This document shows, piece by piece, positions 7,443 to 16,633 of a stretch of DNA of 37,818 nucleotides (positions are counted from its first letter, which is position 1; each line of letters starts with the position of its first letter). The translations under genes and the position numbers were made by a program. The notes below the pieces were generated by a model that did not search any database, was not told where the DNA came from, and worked only from the letters and a program-made list of their open reading frames with translations. This DNA is from RYN-431 sp036388295. GTDB lineage: Bacteria > Planctomycetota > Phycisphaerae > Tepidisphaerales > Tepidisphaeraceae. The stretch covers positions 1 to 37,818 of the forward strand of contig DASVSC010000107.1 of assembly GCA_036388295.1 (NCBI GenBank), in the 5' to 3' direction.

Positions 7443-10220
7443 TTATTGCGGCACGGGCACGTTGCGGTCGGTGCGATGGACCAGAACCGTGGCTTCGAGG
7501 CGCGGGCGTTCGGGCTGGGCTTGTTCGCGGCGATCGAAGGCGTCGACGCACACGTTTTCGCCGACGACTTTGCCGTCGCAGAAACCCGCCCAGGCGCGGC
7601 CGACTTCGTCGCCGAGCTTTTCACGGAACCGAGCGGCGGAGAAGTTTTCGGCGTGCCGGCGAATGGCGGCGGCGTCCCAATCGGTCGACTCGAAGCGGTC
7701 GACCGCGTCGGTGATGCTGGCTACGTCCTGCTTGTCGAAGAAGACGCCGGTGCGGCCGTCAATGACGGTTTCGGTGACGCCGCCGCGGCCGAAGGCGATG
7801 ACCGGCGTGCCGCAGGCGAGGGCCTCGACCGGGGCGATGCCGAAGTCTTCCTCGGCGGCGAACACGAAGGCCTTGGCGGTCTGCATGTACTGCCGCAGGC
7901 TTTCGGCCGTCTGGTGCCCCACCATCGTGACGTTCGGGCCGGCCTTGGCTTTGATGCGGTCCCATTCCGGGCCTGCGCCGACGACGATCAGCCGGCGGTC
8001 GGGCATGGCGGTGAACGCTTCGACGATCAAATCGATCCGCTTGTACGGCACCATGCGCGAGGCAGTGACGTAGTAATTTTCCTTCGTCTCACACAGCGAA
8101 AAGAAGTCGGTATTGACCGGCGGGTAAATGGTCGTCGATTCACGCCGGTACACCTTCTGGATACGACGGCCGACGAAATTACTATTGGTCAGGAACTGAT
8201 CCACGCCATTGGCCGAGCGGACGTCCCAGGTACGGATGTAGTGCAGGATCATCTTCGCGGCCAGTGACCGCACACCGCGCTTCAAACCGGCCTGCCCGAG
8301 ATACTGGTTCTGCAAGTCCCACGCGAACCGAACGGGCGTATGGCAATAGCAGACGTGCAGTTGGTCGGGGCGAGTGATGACGCCCTTAGCGGCGACGTAG
8401 GAACTGGACAAGACCAGGTCGAATTGGCTGACGTCGAGCTGTTCGATCGCCAGGGGCATCAGCGGCAGGTACGCGCGGTGACGCCGCCGGGCCATCGGGA
8501 GGCGCTGCAGGAAGCTGGACTGCACGGCCCGGTCGCCGAGGAAGCCGCGTTGGCCTTCGGGCAGGAAGTCGAACAGGCTGAACAGTTCGGCCTGCGGGAA
8601 GACCTGCAGCATCTGTTCCAGTACACGCTCTGCGCCGGCGTAGGTGTAGAGGAAGTCGTGGACGATCGCCACGCGCAGGCCGGGCAGCGGGCCGGGATTG
8701 ACAGCGGGAACGGGGGCGGACGACTTGGCCGCGTCGGCGGCCGGCACGGCGCCATTGCGGACGCCCTTGTACTTAATCTGGTTCAGGCCGAACTCGCCCA
8801 TCAGGCGGGAGAACAGTGCGACCCGCTGGCCGCCGCTTTCGAGGAAGTCGGCGACGAGCACTTCGATGCTGGCGCGCAGGTTGATGTCGGCGCGGCGTTG
8901 GGGGATCGGCACTTCGGCAGTGATGGAATCGACGTCGGCGATGAGTTCAAGGTCGCGACGCCACCGCAGCGTAGTAGCCGTGCCGTCACGGCGGAGGATG
9001 GGCAGGTCGATTTTCGCGAAATCCAAGACTTCGCCGGCGCGACAGACGGTGCCCCACCAGGCGTCGAAATCACGTACTTCGCGGAAGCGCAGCTGCAGGT
9101 CGTAGAACGCGCTCTGGTAACGCTTCGCCTCACGACCCAGCGCGCGGTTGCGGCGGACGGCGGCGAGGGTCTCGCGGGCCCGCATGGAGCCGGCGGTGCG
9201 GAAGAGCCCGCCGAGGCACAGCAGGAAGGCGATCACCGCCGTGGTCGAGGCGATCCAGCCGCTGTACAGGCAGATTAAGGCGACCGATGCCCCGCCGAGT
9301 GTGACGAGGTAAAGAATCCAGACGACGTGATGGTGCGCCAAGCCCGTGTCGAGCAGCCGGTGGTGCACGTGGCCGCGCTCGGCGGCGAACAGCGAGCGGC
9401 GCTGCAGCACGCCGCGACGGATCATCGTCAGCAGCGTGTCCAGCAGCGGCACCGACAGGACCAGCGCCGGCAACAGCAGGCTGCGGGTGGTTCCCACTTT
9501 GGTAGACGCCAACGCGCACGCCCCGGCGAGAGTGAAGCCGATGAACATGCTGCCGCAATCGCCCATGAAGACGCGGGCCGGGTGCGTGTTGTAGACGAGG
9601 AAGGAGAGAATCGCCCCGGCCAGGGCGGCCGCGACGAGCACCGATTGAACATCGCCCCCGACGCCCGCGCAGACGGCCAACACGCCGCAGGTGATGAGCA
9701 CGATCCCGCCGGCCAAGCCATCCAGGCCGTCGATGAAATTGATGCTGACGGTAACGAGCGCGATCCAGAGCATCGTCAACGGCCAGGAGGCCAGGCCGAA
9801 GTCGATATAATTATGCCCTGTCAGCGTGAGCGACCGGATCGCCCCGCCGGCCGCGCAAAACGCGAGCGACGCCACCATCAACGCCAGCAATTTGTACTTA
9901 CTGGATAATTCGAATACGTCATCGAGCAGACCAATGACGGCCAGCGACACCGCGCCGATCAACAACGTTAACGCCGGCTGAAAATCACCCAGCCCCAGTT
10001 CGGTGCGTCGCAGAACGGCGAGGACGACCAACGGCAATAGGGTGGCCAGAACGATGGCGACGCCGCCGATGCGCGGCACCGGCATCTTGTGAACTTTGCG
10101 CACGTTCGGCTTATCGAATAACCCAACCGCACGAGCGACCATGATGGCCAACGGCGTAAGGATTAACCCCACGGCGGCGGCCGATCCGGCCAGAACTGCA
10201 CTGTAGCTGACGAGTCCCAT
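7443..10220 (-). CDS. Fusion of WecA/TagO-type phosphoglycosyltransferase and GT4 glycosyltransferase
   Basis: One uninterrupted 925-residue frame with three parts. Residues 1-340 are a polytopic polyprenyl-phosphate sugar-1-phosphate transferase with LLDDVFEL (98-105), NFIDGLDGLAGG (161-172), FMGDCGS (218-224) and the HVHHRLL box (284-290). Residues about 345-485 are a soluble region I do not recognise. An Ala/Pro-rich linker (about 487-515) leads to a GT4 domain of the WbaZ/mannosyltransferase type, with AIVHDFLYTYAGAERVLE (518-535), CYCHTPVRFAWD (624-635), SRMVPYKRID (721-730) and EEDFGIAPVEA (790-800). It would load the first sugar phosphate onto undecaprenyl phosphate and perhaps add the second. 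It is the last gene of the polysaccharide operon, after the NusG paralogue. The fusion is unusual but continuous, with no sign of a frameshift. Confidence 0.9.
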   Translation of the reverse strand: MGLVSYSAVLAGSAAAVGLILTPLAIMVARAVGLFDKPNVRKVHKMPVPRIGGVAIVLATLLPLVVLAVLRRTELGLGDFQPALTLLIGAVSLAVIGLLDDVFELSSKYKLLALMVASLAFCAAGGAIRSLTLTGHNYIDFGLASWPLTMLWIALVTVSINFIDGLDGLAGGIVLITCGVLAVCAGVGGDVQSVLVAAALAGAILSFLVYNTHPARVFMGDCGSMFIGFTLAGACALASTKVGTTRSLLLPALVLSVPLLDTLLTMIRRGVLQRRSLFAAERGHVHHRLLDTGLAHHHVVWILYLVTLGGASVALICLYSGWIASTTAVIAFLLCLGGLFRTAGSMRARETLAAVRRNRALGREAKRYQSAFYDLQLRFREVRDFDAWWGTVCRAGEVLDFAKIDLPILRRDGTATTLRWRRDLELIADVDSITAEVPIPQRRADINLRASIEVLVADFLESGGQRVALFSRLMGEFGLNQIKYKGVRNGAVPAADAAKSSAPVPAVNPGPLPGLRVAIVHDFLYTYAGAERVLEQMLQVFPQAELFSLFDFLPEGQRGFLGDRAVQSSFLQRLPMARRRHRAYLPLMPLAIEQLDVSQFDLVLSSSYVAAKGVITRPDQLHVCYCHTPVRFAWDLQNQYLGQAGLKRGVRSLAAKMILHYIRTWDVRSANGVDQFLTNSNFVGRRIQKVYRRESTTIYPPVNTDFFSLCETKENYYVTASRMVPYKRIDLIVEAFTAMPDRRLIVVGAGPEWDRIKAKAGPNVTMVGHQTAESLRQYMQTAKAFVFAAEEDFGIAPVEALACGTPVIAFGRGGVTETVIDGRTGVFFDKQDVASITDAVDRFESTDWDAAAIRRHAENFSAARFREKLGDEVGRAWAGFCDGKVVGENVCVDAFDRREQAQPERPRLEATVLVHRTDRNVPVPQ

Positions 10221-10303
10221 GCTTCCCCTAACTCGTTGCTCAAAGAGGTGCCAAAATGGCTGCGGGCGGTTAGAGGAACATCATGTTGGAAAACCATGCT
10301 AAG

Positions 10304-10852
10304 TCAATCAGCATCTTCTAAATCTGCCGCATTTATCTCGAGAAAAGTGCCGCTTCCAATGATCGAGACGCTCAGGACCAGGCGCGTGACGTTTTGGTCC
10401 TGAATCACCGTCCCTTCAATCCCCCGCATTGGCCCGCGTGACACGCGGCACCGCTTGCCAACAACGGCGTGCGGATAAACGTTCAGGTCGCCATTCACGC
10501 TCAAGGCGGCATGAACAGACTCCAGTTCCGATACAAACGTCTGCCGCTGTGGCACAGGCAGAATGTGGCAAACTCGCTTCGTGGTCAGCACCGACAATCG
10601 TGTGTCGGAAAGACCACAAAAGAAGACGTACGACGGGAACAGCGGGATCATCATCGTTCGCTTGCGTCCGCCCGACATTACCGTCCGCCGGGCCAACGGC
10701 AGGTAATACGCCACGCCGCGCGCTGTTAAATCCCAAGCCAACGCCTTCTCCATGCGCGGCTTGGTGTGGGCGACCCACCATTCCCCCGCCGCCTCCGCCG
10801 GCCGCTGCAGGCCGGGCAGCAACTGCGTCGGATTGTCCGCTAACTTCAACAT
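10304..10852 (-). CDS. NusG/RfaH-like transcription antitermination protein
   Basis: A 182-residue NusG paralogue. The NGN domain begins with EWWVAHTKPRMEKALAWDL (about 24-42) and contains IPLFPSYVFF, the hydrophobic face that contacts RNA polymerase in this family. The C-terminal KOW domain is near 131-150 (VGKRCRVSRGPMRGIEGTV). Specialised paralogues such as RfaH and UpxY sit in polysaccharide operons and promote their own long transcripts. Here the gene lies between the Wzy-type gene (25 bases) and the phosphoglycosyltransferase fusion (83 bases). It is therefore more likely an operon-specific factor than housekeeping NusG, which normally neighbours secE and ribosomal protein genes. No ops-like site could be identified. 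Confidence 0.88.
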   Translation of the reverse strand: MLKLADNPTQLLPGLQRPAEAAGEWWVAHTKPRMEKALAWDLTARGVAYYLPLARRTVMSGGRKRTMMIPLFPSYVFFCGLSDTRLSVLTTKRVCHILPVPQRQTFVSELESVHAALSVNGDLNVYPHAVVGKRCRVSRGPMRGIEGTVIQDQNVTRLVLSVSIIGSGTFLEINAADLEDAD

Positions 10853-10877
10853 CGCGTAACGCCTTCCAAAAAACCGG

Positions 10878-13400
10878 CTATCGAACCCCTGCCGGCGCGG
10901 CGCGTCCGCTGCTGTAGGCGGCCAGCAGGCTTTCCGCCTCTGGCATTTTCGGGCGCAATCGCAGGCAGATGCGGACGTGCCGCAACGCCTCGTCGCGATT
11001 GCCGATTTCCGCCAGCATGCGGGCCAAGTCCATCCGCCAGTCGATCCGGCCGTAGTCCGACTCGACCGCCTTCTGCTGCCAACTCACCGCCTCGGCCGGA
11101 CGGCCGTTGGCTCTTTCGTAGTTCGCCCGGCCGACCCACAGGTCCGCCCCCGCACCGTCGGCTTCGGATTCGCTGATCAGCAGTCGCTCGACGTCGGTTC
11201 GGCACCGCGCCGCCAGTGCCGCCTCGTGCGGCCATCCCGCCGTCAATCCGTCGGCCAAACGCTGCAGATTCGCGCGGTCGCCGCGTGCGGCCTCGTAGGC
11301 CAAATCCGGCCGCCGGGCCAGCAGGTACACGTCCACCAGCTGCCACCGCGGCCCGCCCAGCAGCACGTAGCGGTCCAGCGCCACCCGGGCCGTGTCCCAA
11401 TCCTGCCGCTCGACCGCCAGCAGGCCGTTGATGTAGCAGACCGTCCGGTCGTACGGCGTCAGGCGGAAGGCCTGCCTGATCTGCGTGTCGCCGGCGGAAT
11501 CGTTCAGCACCAGCGATCGAATCTGGCCGGCGACGCACAGCGGCGGGCCGAACGTCGGACAAAGCGGCCGCACCGCGTCAAACGCCTGCACCAACTGCCG
11601 GGCGAAGCCGAGTGATTCTTCGGTGAACGCCAGGCGGCGCGTGTCGGGGTCGGTCACGTCGCGGCTGATCGCCTGCCAGCGGTATGCGTTCAACCAATGG
11701 CCGTCGACTACGTTCGCCGGCTGCAGCCGCGTCGTTGTCTCGGCGGCGCTGAGCAAGTCGCGGTACTGATCGTCGGTGCCCTGCCAGCCGGCCGTTTCTA
11801 ATTCGGCCGCGGCGGTTTGCGCCTGCCGCCGCACGACGTCTGCACGGCGGGCGACGTCGCCCTCGTACACCACCCACGACGCCCCTACGACAAAGCCCGC
11901 CAGCGCGCCGCCACGCACCAGCAGCGCCGGCCAATCCGACGTTTCCGGCCGACGTGCCCGAGAAGAATCAGGCCGGCCGCCGATGTTGATCAGCAGCGCG
12001 GTGAAGACGGCCGTCAGCGTGGCGTTCGCCGGCATGTGCTGGCCGAAGTCGCTGGCGCTGTGGATCAGGACCGCCAGCAAACCGAACCCAAGGCCGAACG
12101 CCGCGAACTGTTCCGGCCGGCGTGGCTTCCAGACCGCGCGCCCGTACGCCACACCCACGAAAGCCAGAAACACCGCCGCCAACAGCAGCCCGACGCCGCC
12201 GCATTCTTCCAGCAGTTGGGCGTATTCATTTTCCGCATGCGTCGCCAGTGTCGGACTGTCGCGCGTGTCGACCATCGGGAAGACGAATGAGTGCGTGCCC
12301 AGGCCGGTGCCGAAGACGGGGAAACGACGGGCGAGCGACAGAATGCCCTGCACGATCTGCCCGCGGCCGCCGCTGGCGGTCTCGACATTGCGCAACGTCG
12401 CGAGCCGGTCGTAGGTCACTTCGAAACCGATGACCAATAGCAATGCCAGCACCGCCACGGCCAGGCCCAGCATTAGAAACGCGCCGCCCGGCTTGTGGCC
12501 GGACCGGCCGCGACGGCTGCCTTGGCTGCTTCGCCAGCCGAACACGCCCGCCGTCACGCCGGCCGCGCACAGCATCGAGATCATGCCCATGCGCGACATC
12601 GACCAGAAGACCAGCACCGGCCCCAGCACGCACAAAGCCAGAGCCGGCCAAACGAACGCGTTGTGCGGCCGACGCAGTTCGTCGGCGAAGACCTGTCGGT
12701 CGAACTCGCCGTCGGCCCACTCGCTTGCCGTCAGTAACAACAGCGCGATCGCCGCCCCGACCGACAGGTTCATGAACTGCGAAAAATGGCTGTAATTCAG
12801 GAATGGCCCGGCGTTTTTATGACCGACCGGCACCAGGCCATAGATCAGTTCTGCTTTCGTCACGTCCTGGTACGCCGCCAATAGTGCGACGGCCAGGCCG
12901 GCGAACATGACGGTCATCAGCAGCCGGCGCAGGCGGGCCGGCGCGCGGTAGACGTTCAACACCACGACGAAAATCACGACCACGCTCAGCACCATCCGCG
13001 TTTCCACCGCCGTCGCGAACGCGTACAGCGACAGCGTGGTCCGGCCGGTGGGCGCGAGCTCGCCAAGGAACTCGCGACGCAACGCCGTTGTGGCCGGCGA
13101 AATGAACTCAATCCACCCGCCCGGCAGCGGCGTCTGCTGCAGGACGATCAGCAGCAGAAACAGCACGATCGGCACGTACGCCCACGACCAGACGAACCCA
13201 CAGCCGTGGTAGACCACGTTCTTGAGCAGCAGACACCCGCCCAATGCCGCCACCAGCACGAACCAGATTGCCTGCCCCCACGCTTCGATGCCGCCAAAGG
13301 CGAACGGGAGGAACAGCAGCATCGTCGCCATCAGCGCTTCGATGAGCGTATCGAACGGCGTGTTGGCGACGGAGTCGTCGAAGGTCGTGTCACGCCTCAT
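10878..13400 (-). CDS. O-antigen ligase/Wzy-like polymerase with TPR tail
   Basis: An 840-residue protein. The first ~470 residues hold about ten to twelve hydrophobic segments, with the Wzy_C/O-antigen ligase signature around GHKNAGPFLNYSHFSQFMNL (about 203-222) and a later periplasmic stretch VFGTGLGTHSFVFP. The C-terminal 340 residues are soluble helical repeats of TPR type ending in a unit with DWRMDLARMLAEIGNRDEAL. Family members polymerise lipid-linked repeat units or ligate glycan at the periplasmic face. Its ATG overlaps the stop of the PHP phosphatase gene by four bases. Polymerase is favoured over ligase because of the BY-kinase/phosphatase context, but sequence alone does not decide it. 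Confidence 0.85.
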   Translation of the reverse strand: MRRDTTFDDSVANTPFDTLIEALMATMLLFLPFAFGGIEAWGQAIWFVLVAALGGCLLLKNVVYHGCGFVWSWAYVPIVLFLLLIVLQQTPLPGGWIEFISPATTALRREFLGELAPTGRTTLSLYAFATAVETRMVLSVVVIFVVVLNVYRAPARLRRLLMTVMFAGLAVALLAAYQDVTKAELIYGLVPVGHKNAGPFLNYSHFSQFMNLSVGAAIALLLLTASEWADGEFDRQVFADELRRPHNAFVWPALALCVLGPVLVFWSMSRMGMISMLCAAGVTAGVFGWRSSQGSRRGRSGHKPGGAFLMLGLAVAVLALLLVIGFEVTYDRLATLRNVETASGGRGQIVQGILSLARRFPVFGTGLGTHSFVFPMVDTRDSPTLATHAENEYAQLLEECGGVGLLLAAVFLAFVGVAYGRAVWKPRRPEQFAAFGLGFGLLAVLIHSASDFGQHMPANATLTAVFTALLINIGGRPDSSRARRPETSDWPALLVRGGALAGFVVGASWVVYEGDVARRADVVRRQAQTAAAELETAGWQGTDDQYRDLLSAAETTTRLQPANVVDGHWLNAYRWQAISRDVTDPDTRRLAFTEESLGFARQLVQAFDAVRPLCPTFGPPLCVAGQIRSLVLNDSAGDTQIRQAFRLTPYDRTVCYINGLLAVERQDWDTARVALDRYVLLGGPRWQLVDVYLLARRPDLAYEAARGDRANLQRLADGLTAGWPHEAALAARCRTDVERLLISESEADGAGADLWVGRANYERANGRPAEAVSWQQKAVESDYGRIDWRMDLARMLAEIGNRDEALRHVRICLRLRPKMPEAESLLAAYSSGRAAPAGVR

Positions 13401-14224
13401 CGTCGGCCCCCCGCGGTGCGCGTGTTGATGCGCGGCTTAACGATCGGCCGGCCGTCGAAGACTGCCTGCGGGTTCTGCACACAAAGCCTGCGCGCGACCG
13501 CGTGGCCGCAGCGGGCGACGATCGCGTCGACGGCAAGCGTCATTGACGGCGCGCGGCCGGTGACGTCGTGGGCGTCGCTGGCGACGAGCGACACCCAGCC
13601 GTCGTCGACCATCTGCCACGCCGCCCGCTGCGTGCCGGGCCCGAACGCCCCGGTCAGGCTGGCCGCCGTCACCTGAAGCAACGCGCCGCGGGCCAGCCAG
13701 GGGAGCAGCAAGGGCGGCGACCGCGTCAACGCGGCGTGACGTTCGGGATGGGAAATGATCGGCGTGACGCCGCGGGCCACAAGTGTTTCAATCAAGGCCC
13801 GCAAATCCAGCATCGTGCTGTGCGGCAGCTCCACGAGTAGATACGCGTGCCCGTCGGCGAGCGTCAGCAGGCGCCCCGCGTCGAGCAGGCCCACCAGCCG
13901 CTCGTCGGCCCGCACTTCCGCGCCGGGCCGGACGGTCAGCGGGACGGCGGCCGCCACCAATTCTGCCTGGAGCGTGTTCGTCGCCTGACGCACCCGCACG
14001 GCGTCGACTTCTTCGTAAGGACCGAGTTGATGCGGCGTGGCGACCACATGTGTGATTCCGTCTTCGACCAGCGCCCGGCAGACCGCCAGCGCGTCGGCCA
14101 GCGTTGCGGGCCCGTCGTCAATGCCGGGCAGGCAGTGACAGTGCATATCGACCGAGGCGCTCACGCCGAACCGCGACAAGCGCTGTGTCTGGGCGAGCCG
14201 GAAATGGAGCACGTCCGCAGTCAT
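13397..14224 (-). CDS. CpsB/YwqE-type PHP-domain tyrosine-protein phosphatase
   Basis: A 275-residue metal-dependent phosphatase that would dephosphorylate the tyrosine cluster of the neighbouring BY-kinase. PHP metal ligands are visible: Asp26, His28 and His30 in VDMHCHCLPGIDDGP, His65 in VVATPHQ, the ISHPER element and SDAHD near residue 216. Length and motif order agree with CpsB/CapC proteins of about 250 residues. The first ~22 residues precede the domain and may be an extension or reflect a later start. The gene follows the BY-kinase with a 32-base gap and overlaps the polymerase gene by four bases, the standard arrangement for kinase-phosphatase control of capsule chain length. Confidence 0.9.
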   Translation of the reverse strand: MTADVLHFRLAQTQRLSRFGVSASVDMHCHCLPGIDDGPATLADALAVCRALVEDGITHVVATPHQLGPYEEVDAVRVRQATNTLQAELVAAAVPLTVRPGAEVRADERLVGLLDAGRLLTLADGHAYLLVELPHSTMLDLRALIETLVARGVTPIISHPERHAALTRSPPLLLPWLARGALLQVTAASLTGAFGPGTQRAAWQMVDDGWVSLVASDAHDVTGRAPSMTLAVDAIVARCGHAVARRLCVQNPQAVFDGRPIVKPRINTRTAGGRR

Positions 14225-14256
14225 GTAGGGATCCGCGTCGCCGCGGCGGCGATCGC

Positions 14257-16509
14257 TCAGCCGTCGATCGTCCGCGACGGAACGACCATGGTGCCGTTCG
14301 CCGTGCCGTTCGCCGCATGGTCTCCGTTGGCCGAGGAGAGGCGACCGTTCGTGGCCGACTTATAGCCGTACTGGCCATAGCCGTAGTAGTAGTCGTACCC
14401 CTGCCCGTTCTTGCCGCGCGGGACGTCGTTGACGATCACACCGATCAGGTTCGCGCCGACCGATGCCAAGGCATCGCTGGCGTGTTCGGCGAGGCGACGC
14501 GTGGACCGTTCGGCGCGAAGCACGATGATGGCCGCATCGCAGGAGGCGGCCAGAATGCGGGCATCGGTCACAGGCACGACGGGCGGCGAGTCGATCAGCA
14601 CCTGGTCGTATTCTTGCGACACCCGCTGCAGCAGATCGATTAGCGCCTGACTGTCGAGCAGTTCCGACGGGTTCGGCGGAACAACGCCGCACGGCAGAAT
14701 GAACAGGTTTTCGATTTCCGTTTTCCGCACCGCGTCGGCCAGATCGACCTGGCCGGCCAGCACGTCCGAAATGCCGTGGCCGGGCTCGATTTCGTGGATG
14801 CGGTCCTGAGTGGGACGACGGCAGTCGGCGTCGATCAGGAGCGTGCGCCGGCCCGACTGCGCGAAGGCCACGGCCAGGTTGCTGCAGCACGTGCTCTTGC
14901 CGTCCCCCGGCGCGGGCGACGTCACCAGCAGCGTTTTGGGCGTCACGCCGTCGCCGGCGCCGAAGCTGACGGCCGTGCGAATGGTGCGGTACGCCTCGGC
15001 GATGTTCGAGCGCGGCTGCGTGTGAACCGTGCGGCCGCGCTCGGGGGCGCGGTTCTTGCCCATCATGTGCGGCACGACGCCGAGGATCGGCAGATCCAGC
15101 ACGGCGGTGATTTCGTCGGCCGAGCGCAGGCGCTGGTCCATCAGATCACGCAGCATCGCCAGCCCCACGCCACTCATTAAGCCGGCCACGAGCGCCATGC
15201 CCAGCACCTTCGTCTGCAACGGACGAACCAGGGAACCCGGCTTGGCGGTTTCCAGCACCGACACCGTCAGCGAGCCGACGTCTTCGTTGACGTTGATTTC
15301 CTTGATGCGGCTGTCGAGCAGTTCGAGCGAACGCGTAATCCGCTCTTCGTCCTTGCGCAGCTGTTCCAGTTCCGCCTGGCGGAAGTTCAACGCGACGGCC
15401 GACTGCCGAAGGGCGTCCATCGCGCCCTGGAGCTTTTCCACGCGGGCGTCCGCGATGCGCAGCGACTGCTTGAGCATGGACGAATAACTGGCGGCCGTCT
15501 CGCGGGCGGCCTGCTGCAGTTCTTCCTGGATGCGGCCCATCTGCTTCTCGGCCATACGGACCATTTCGTGCTTCGACCCGAGCCGGTCGAGCATTTCGCT
15601 CAACCGCTCACGGCCGGTGCGATAAGAGGCCATCATGGCCGGGTCGATGGCGATGCTTTCGTCGGACGTGATCTGGAACTGTTCGACCAGACGCCGCAGC
15701 GCCGCCGGGTCGTCCTTGACGGCGTCGGCCTCGGCGGCGGCGGTTTTGATGTCGAGCGAACGCAGTTGCGCTTGCGTCAACCGGTCCGACAATTCGCTCA
15801 GCTGATTCGTCACGATGCTGCCGCGCTCGGTCTGGAAGGTGAGGTCCGGATTCTCCTTCTTCATGTTGAGCATGGCCATCTGCGTTTTGTGCAGATTGGT
15901 TTCGTGCTGGTCGACTTCCTTCTGGAAGATCTTGAGCACTTCGACGGCAGTCGATTTGTGCTGGCGGCCTTGGTAATCGATGTACGCCTCGACCACGGCG
16001 TTGACCATTGTGGCCGCGTCCTGCGCACTGGTCGACTCCATGCTGACATTGATCAGGTCGCCCATCTTGTCCGGCACGGCGGTGATAGAGCTTTTCAAAA
16101 CGCCGACCGGATTTTGCGCGCCCTGAAGGGACTTAACGCTCGCCATGTCCGGCTTTTTCAGGGCGTCGCTGAGGATGGCGGTGCTGGTGATGAGCTGGCA
16201 TTGCGTGAACAGAAAGCCCTGCGACCGGCCGCCGCCGCCCATGGGGTCGCTGACCATTTTCAGGGCAGCGTCCTGGACGTAGACGATCGAACTGCTTCCG
16301 TAGATCGGCGTGGCCTTGGCGAAATAAGTGATGCCGACGGCAAGGGCGAGCAGCACGCAGCCGAGGACGATCCACCGGCGACGCCAAATGACGGCAAAGA
16401 TGTTCGGCTGGGGGCGTTCCGACGCTTCGCCGGGCCCGCCGTACACGTCGACCTCGCGGACACGACGGGTGGCAAGCGCGCGGGCCGGGGTGCGAGGGGC
16501 ATCGAGCAT
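14257..16509 (-). CDS. Wzz-type chain-length determinant fused to BY-kinase
   Basis: A 750-residue polysaccharide co-polymerase with tyrosine autokinase. Transmembrane helix 1 is at about 46-64. A long periplasmic coiled coil fills about 180-405, and helix 2 lies at about 434-453. The kinase domain has Walker A SPAPGDGKST (531-540), Walker A' LLIDADCRRP (557-566) and Walker B VLIDSPP (637-643). The tail carries a tyrosine cluster, YDYYYGYGQYGY (705-716), the expected autophosphorylation site. It leads the operon, followed by its likely phosphatase and the Wzy-type gene. No strong Shine-Dalgarno sequence is seen before the ATG. The single-polypeptide build matches Gram-negative Wzc rather than the split Firmicute CapA/CapB. 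Confidence 0.93.
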   Translation of the reverse strand: MLDAPRTPARALATRRVREVDVYGGPGEASERPQPNIFAVIWRRRWIVLGCVLLALAVGITYFAKATPIYGSSSIVYVQDAALKMVSDPMGGGGRSQGFLFTQCQLITSTAILSDALKKPDMASVKSLQGAQNPVGVLKSSITAVPDKMGDLINVSMESTSAQDAATMVNAVVEAYIDYQGRQHKSTAVEVLKIFQKEVDQHETNLHKTQMAMLNMKKENPDLTFQTERGSIVTNQLSELSDRLTQAQLRSLDIKTAAAEADAVKDDPAALRRLVEQFQITSDESIAIDPAMMASYRTGRERLSEMLDRLGSKHEMVRMAEKQMGRIQEELQQAARETAASYSSMLKQSLRIADARVEKLQGAMDALRQSAVALNFRQAELEQLRKDEERITRSLELLDSRIKEINVNEDVGSLTVSVLETAKPGSLVRPLQTKVLGMALVAGLMSGVGLAMLRDLMDQRLRSADEITAVLDLPILGVVPHMMGKNRAPERGRTVHTQPRSNIAEAYRTIRTAVSFGAGDGVTPKTLLVTSPAPGDGKSTCCSNLAVAFAQSGRRTLLIDADCRRPTQDRIHEIEPGHGISDVLAGQVDLADAVRKTEIENLFILPCGVVPPNPSELLDSQALIDLLQRVSQEYDQVLIDSPPVVPVTDARILAASCDAAIIVLRAERSTRRLAEHASDALASVGANLIGVIVNDVPRGKNGQGYDYYYGYGQYGYKSATNGRLSSANGDHAANGTANGTMVVPSRTIDG

Positions 16510-16588
16510 ACAGAAACGACCGGACAGAGAAGGAACAATCGAACCACCGGCCCGCTCAACATCGGAACGGACGTACTATCAGCCAAGG

Positions 16589-16620
16589 TGCCCGGGCGAT
16601 AGGGAATAGTTGCCCGGGCA
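16589..16620 (-). terminator. GC-rich hairpin between the proline-rich gene and the BY-kinase gene
   Basis: TGCCCGGGC (16589-16597) pairs perfectly with GCCCGGGCA (16612-16620) around a 14-base loop. It starts 14 bases past the stop of the proline-rich gene on the minus strand and lies about 80 bases before the BY-kinase start. No U-tract follows, so it could be a weak terminator or attenuator of the exopolysaccharide operon. It would be a place for the NusG paralogue to act, which is speculation. Confidence 0.4.
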
Positions 16621-16633
16621 GATGAGAGACGAC

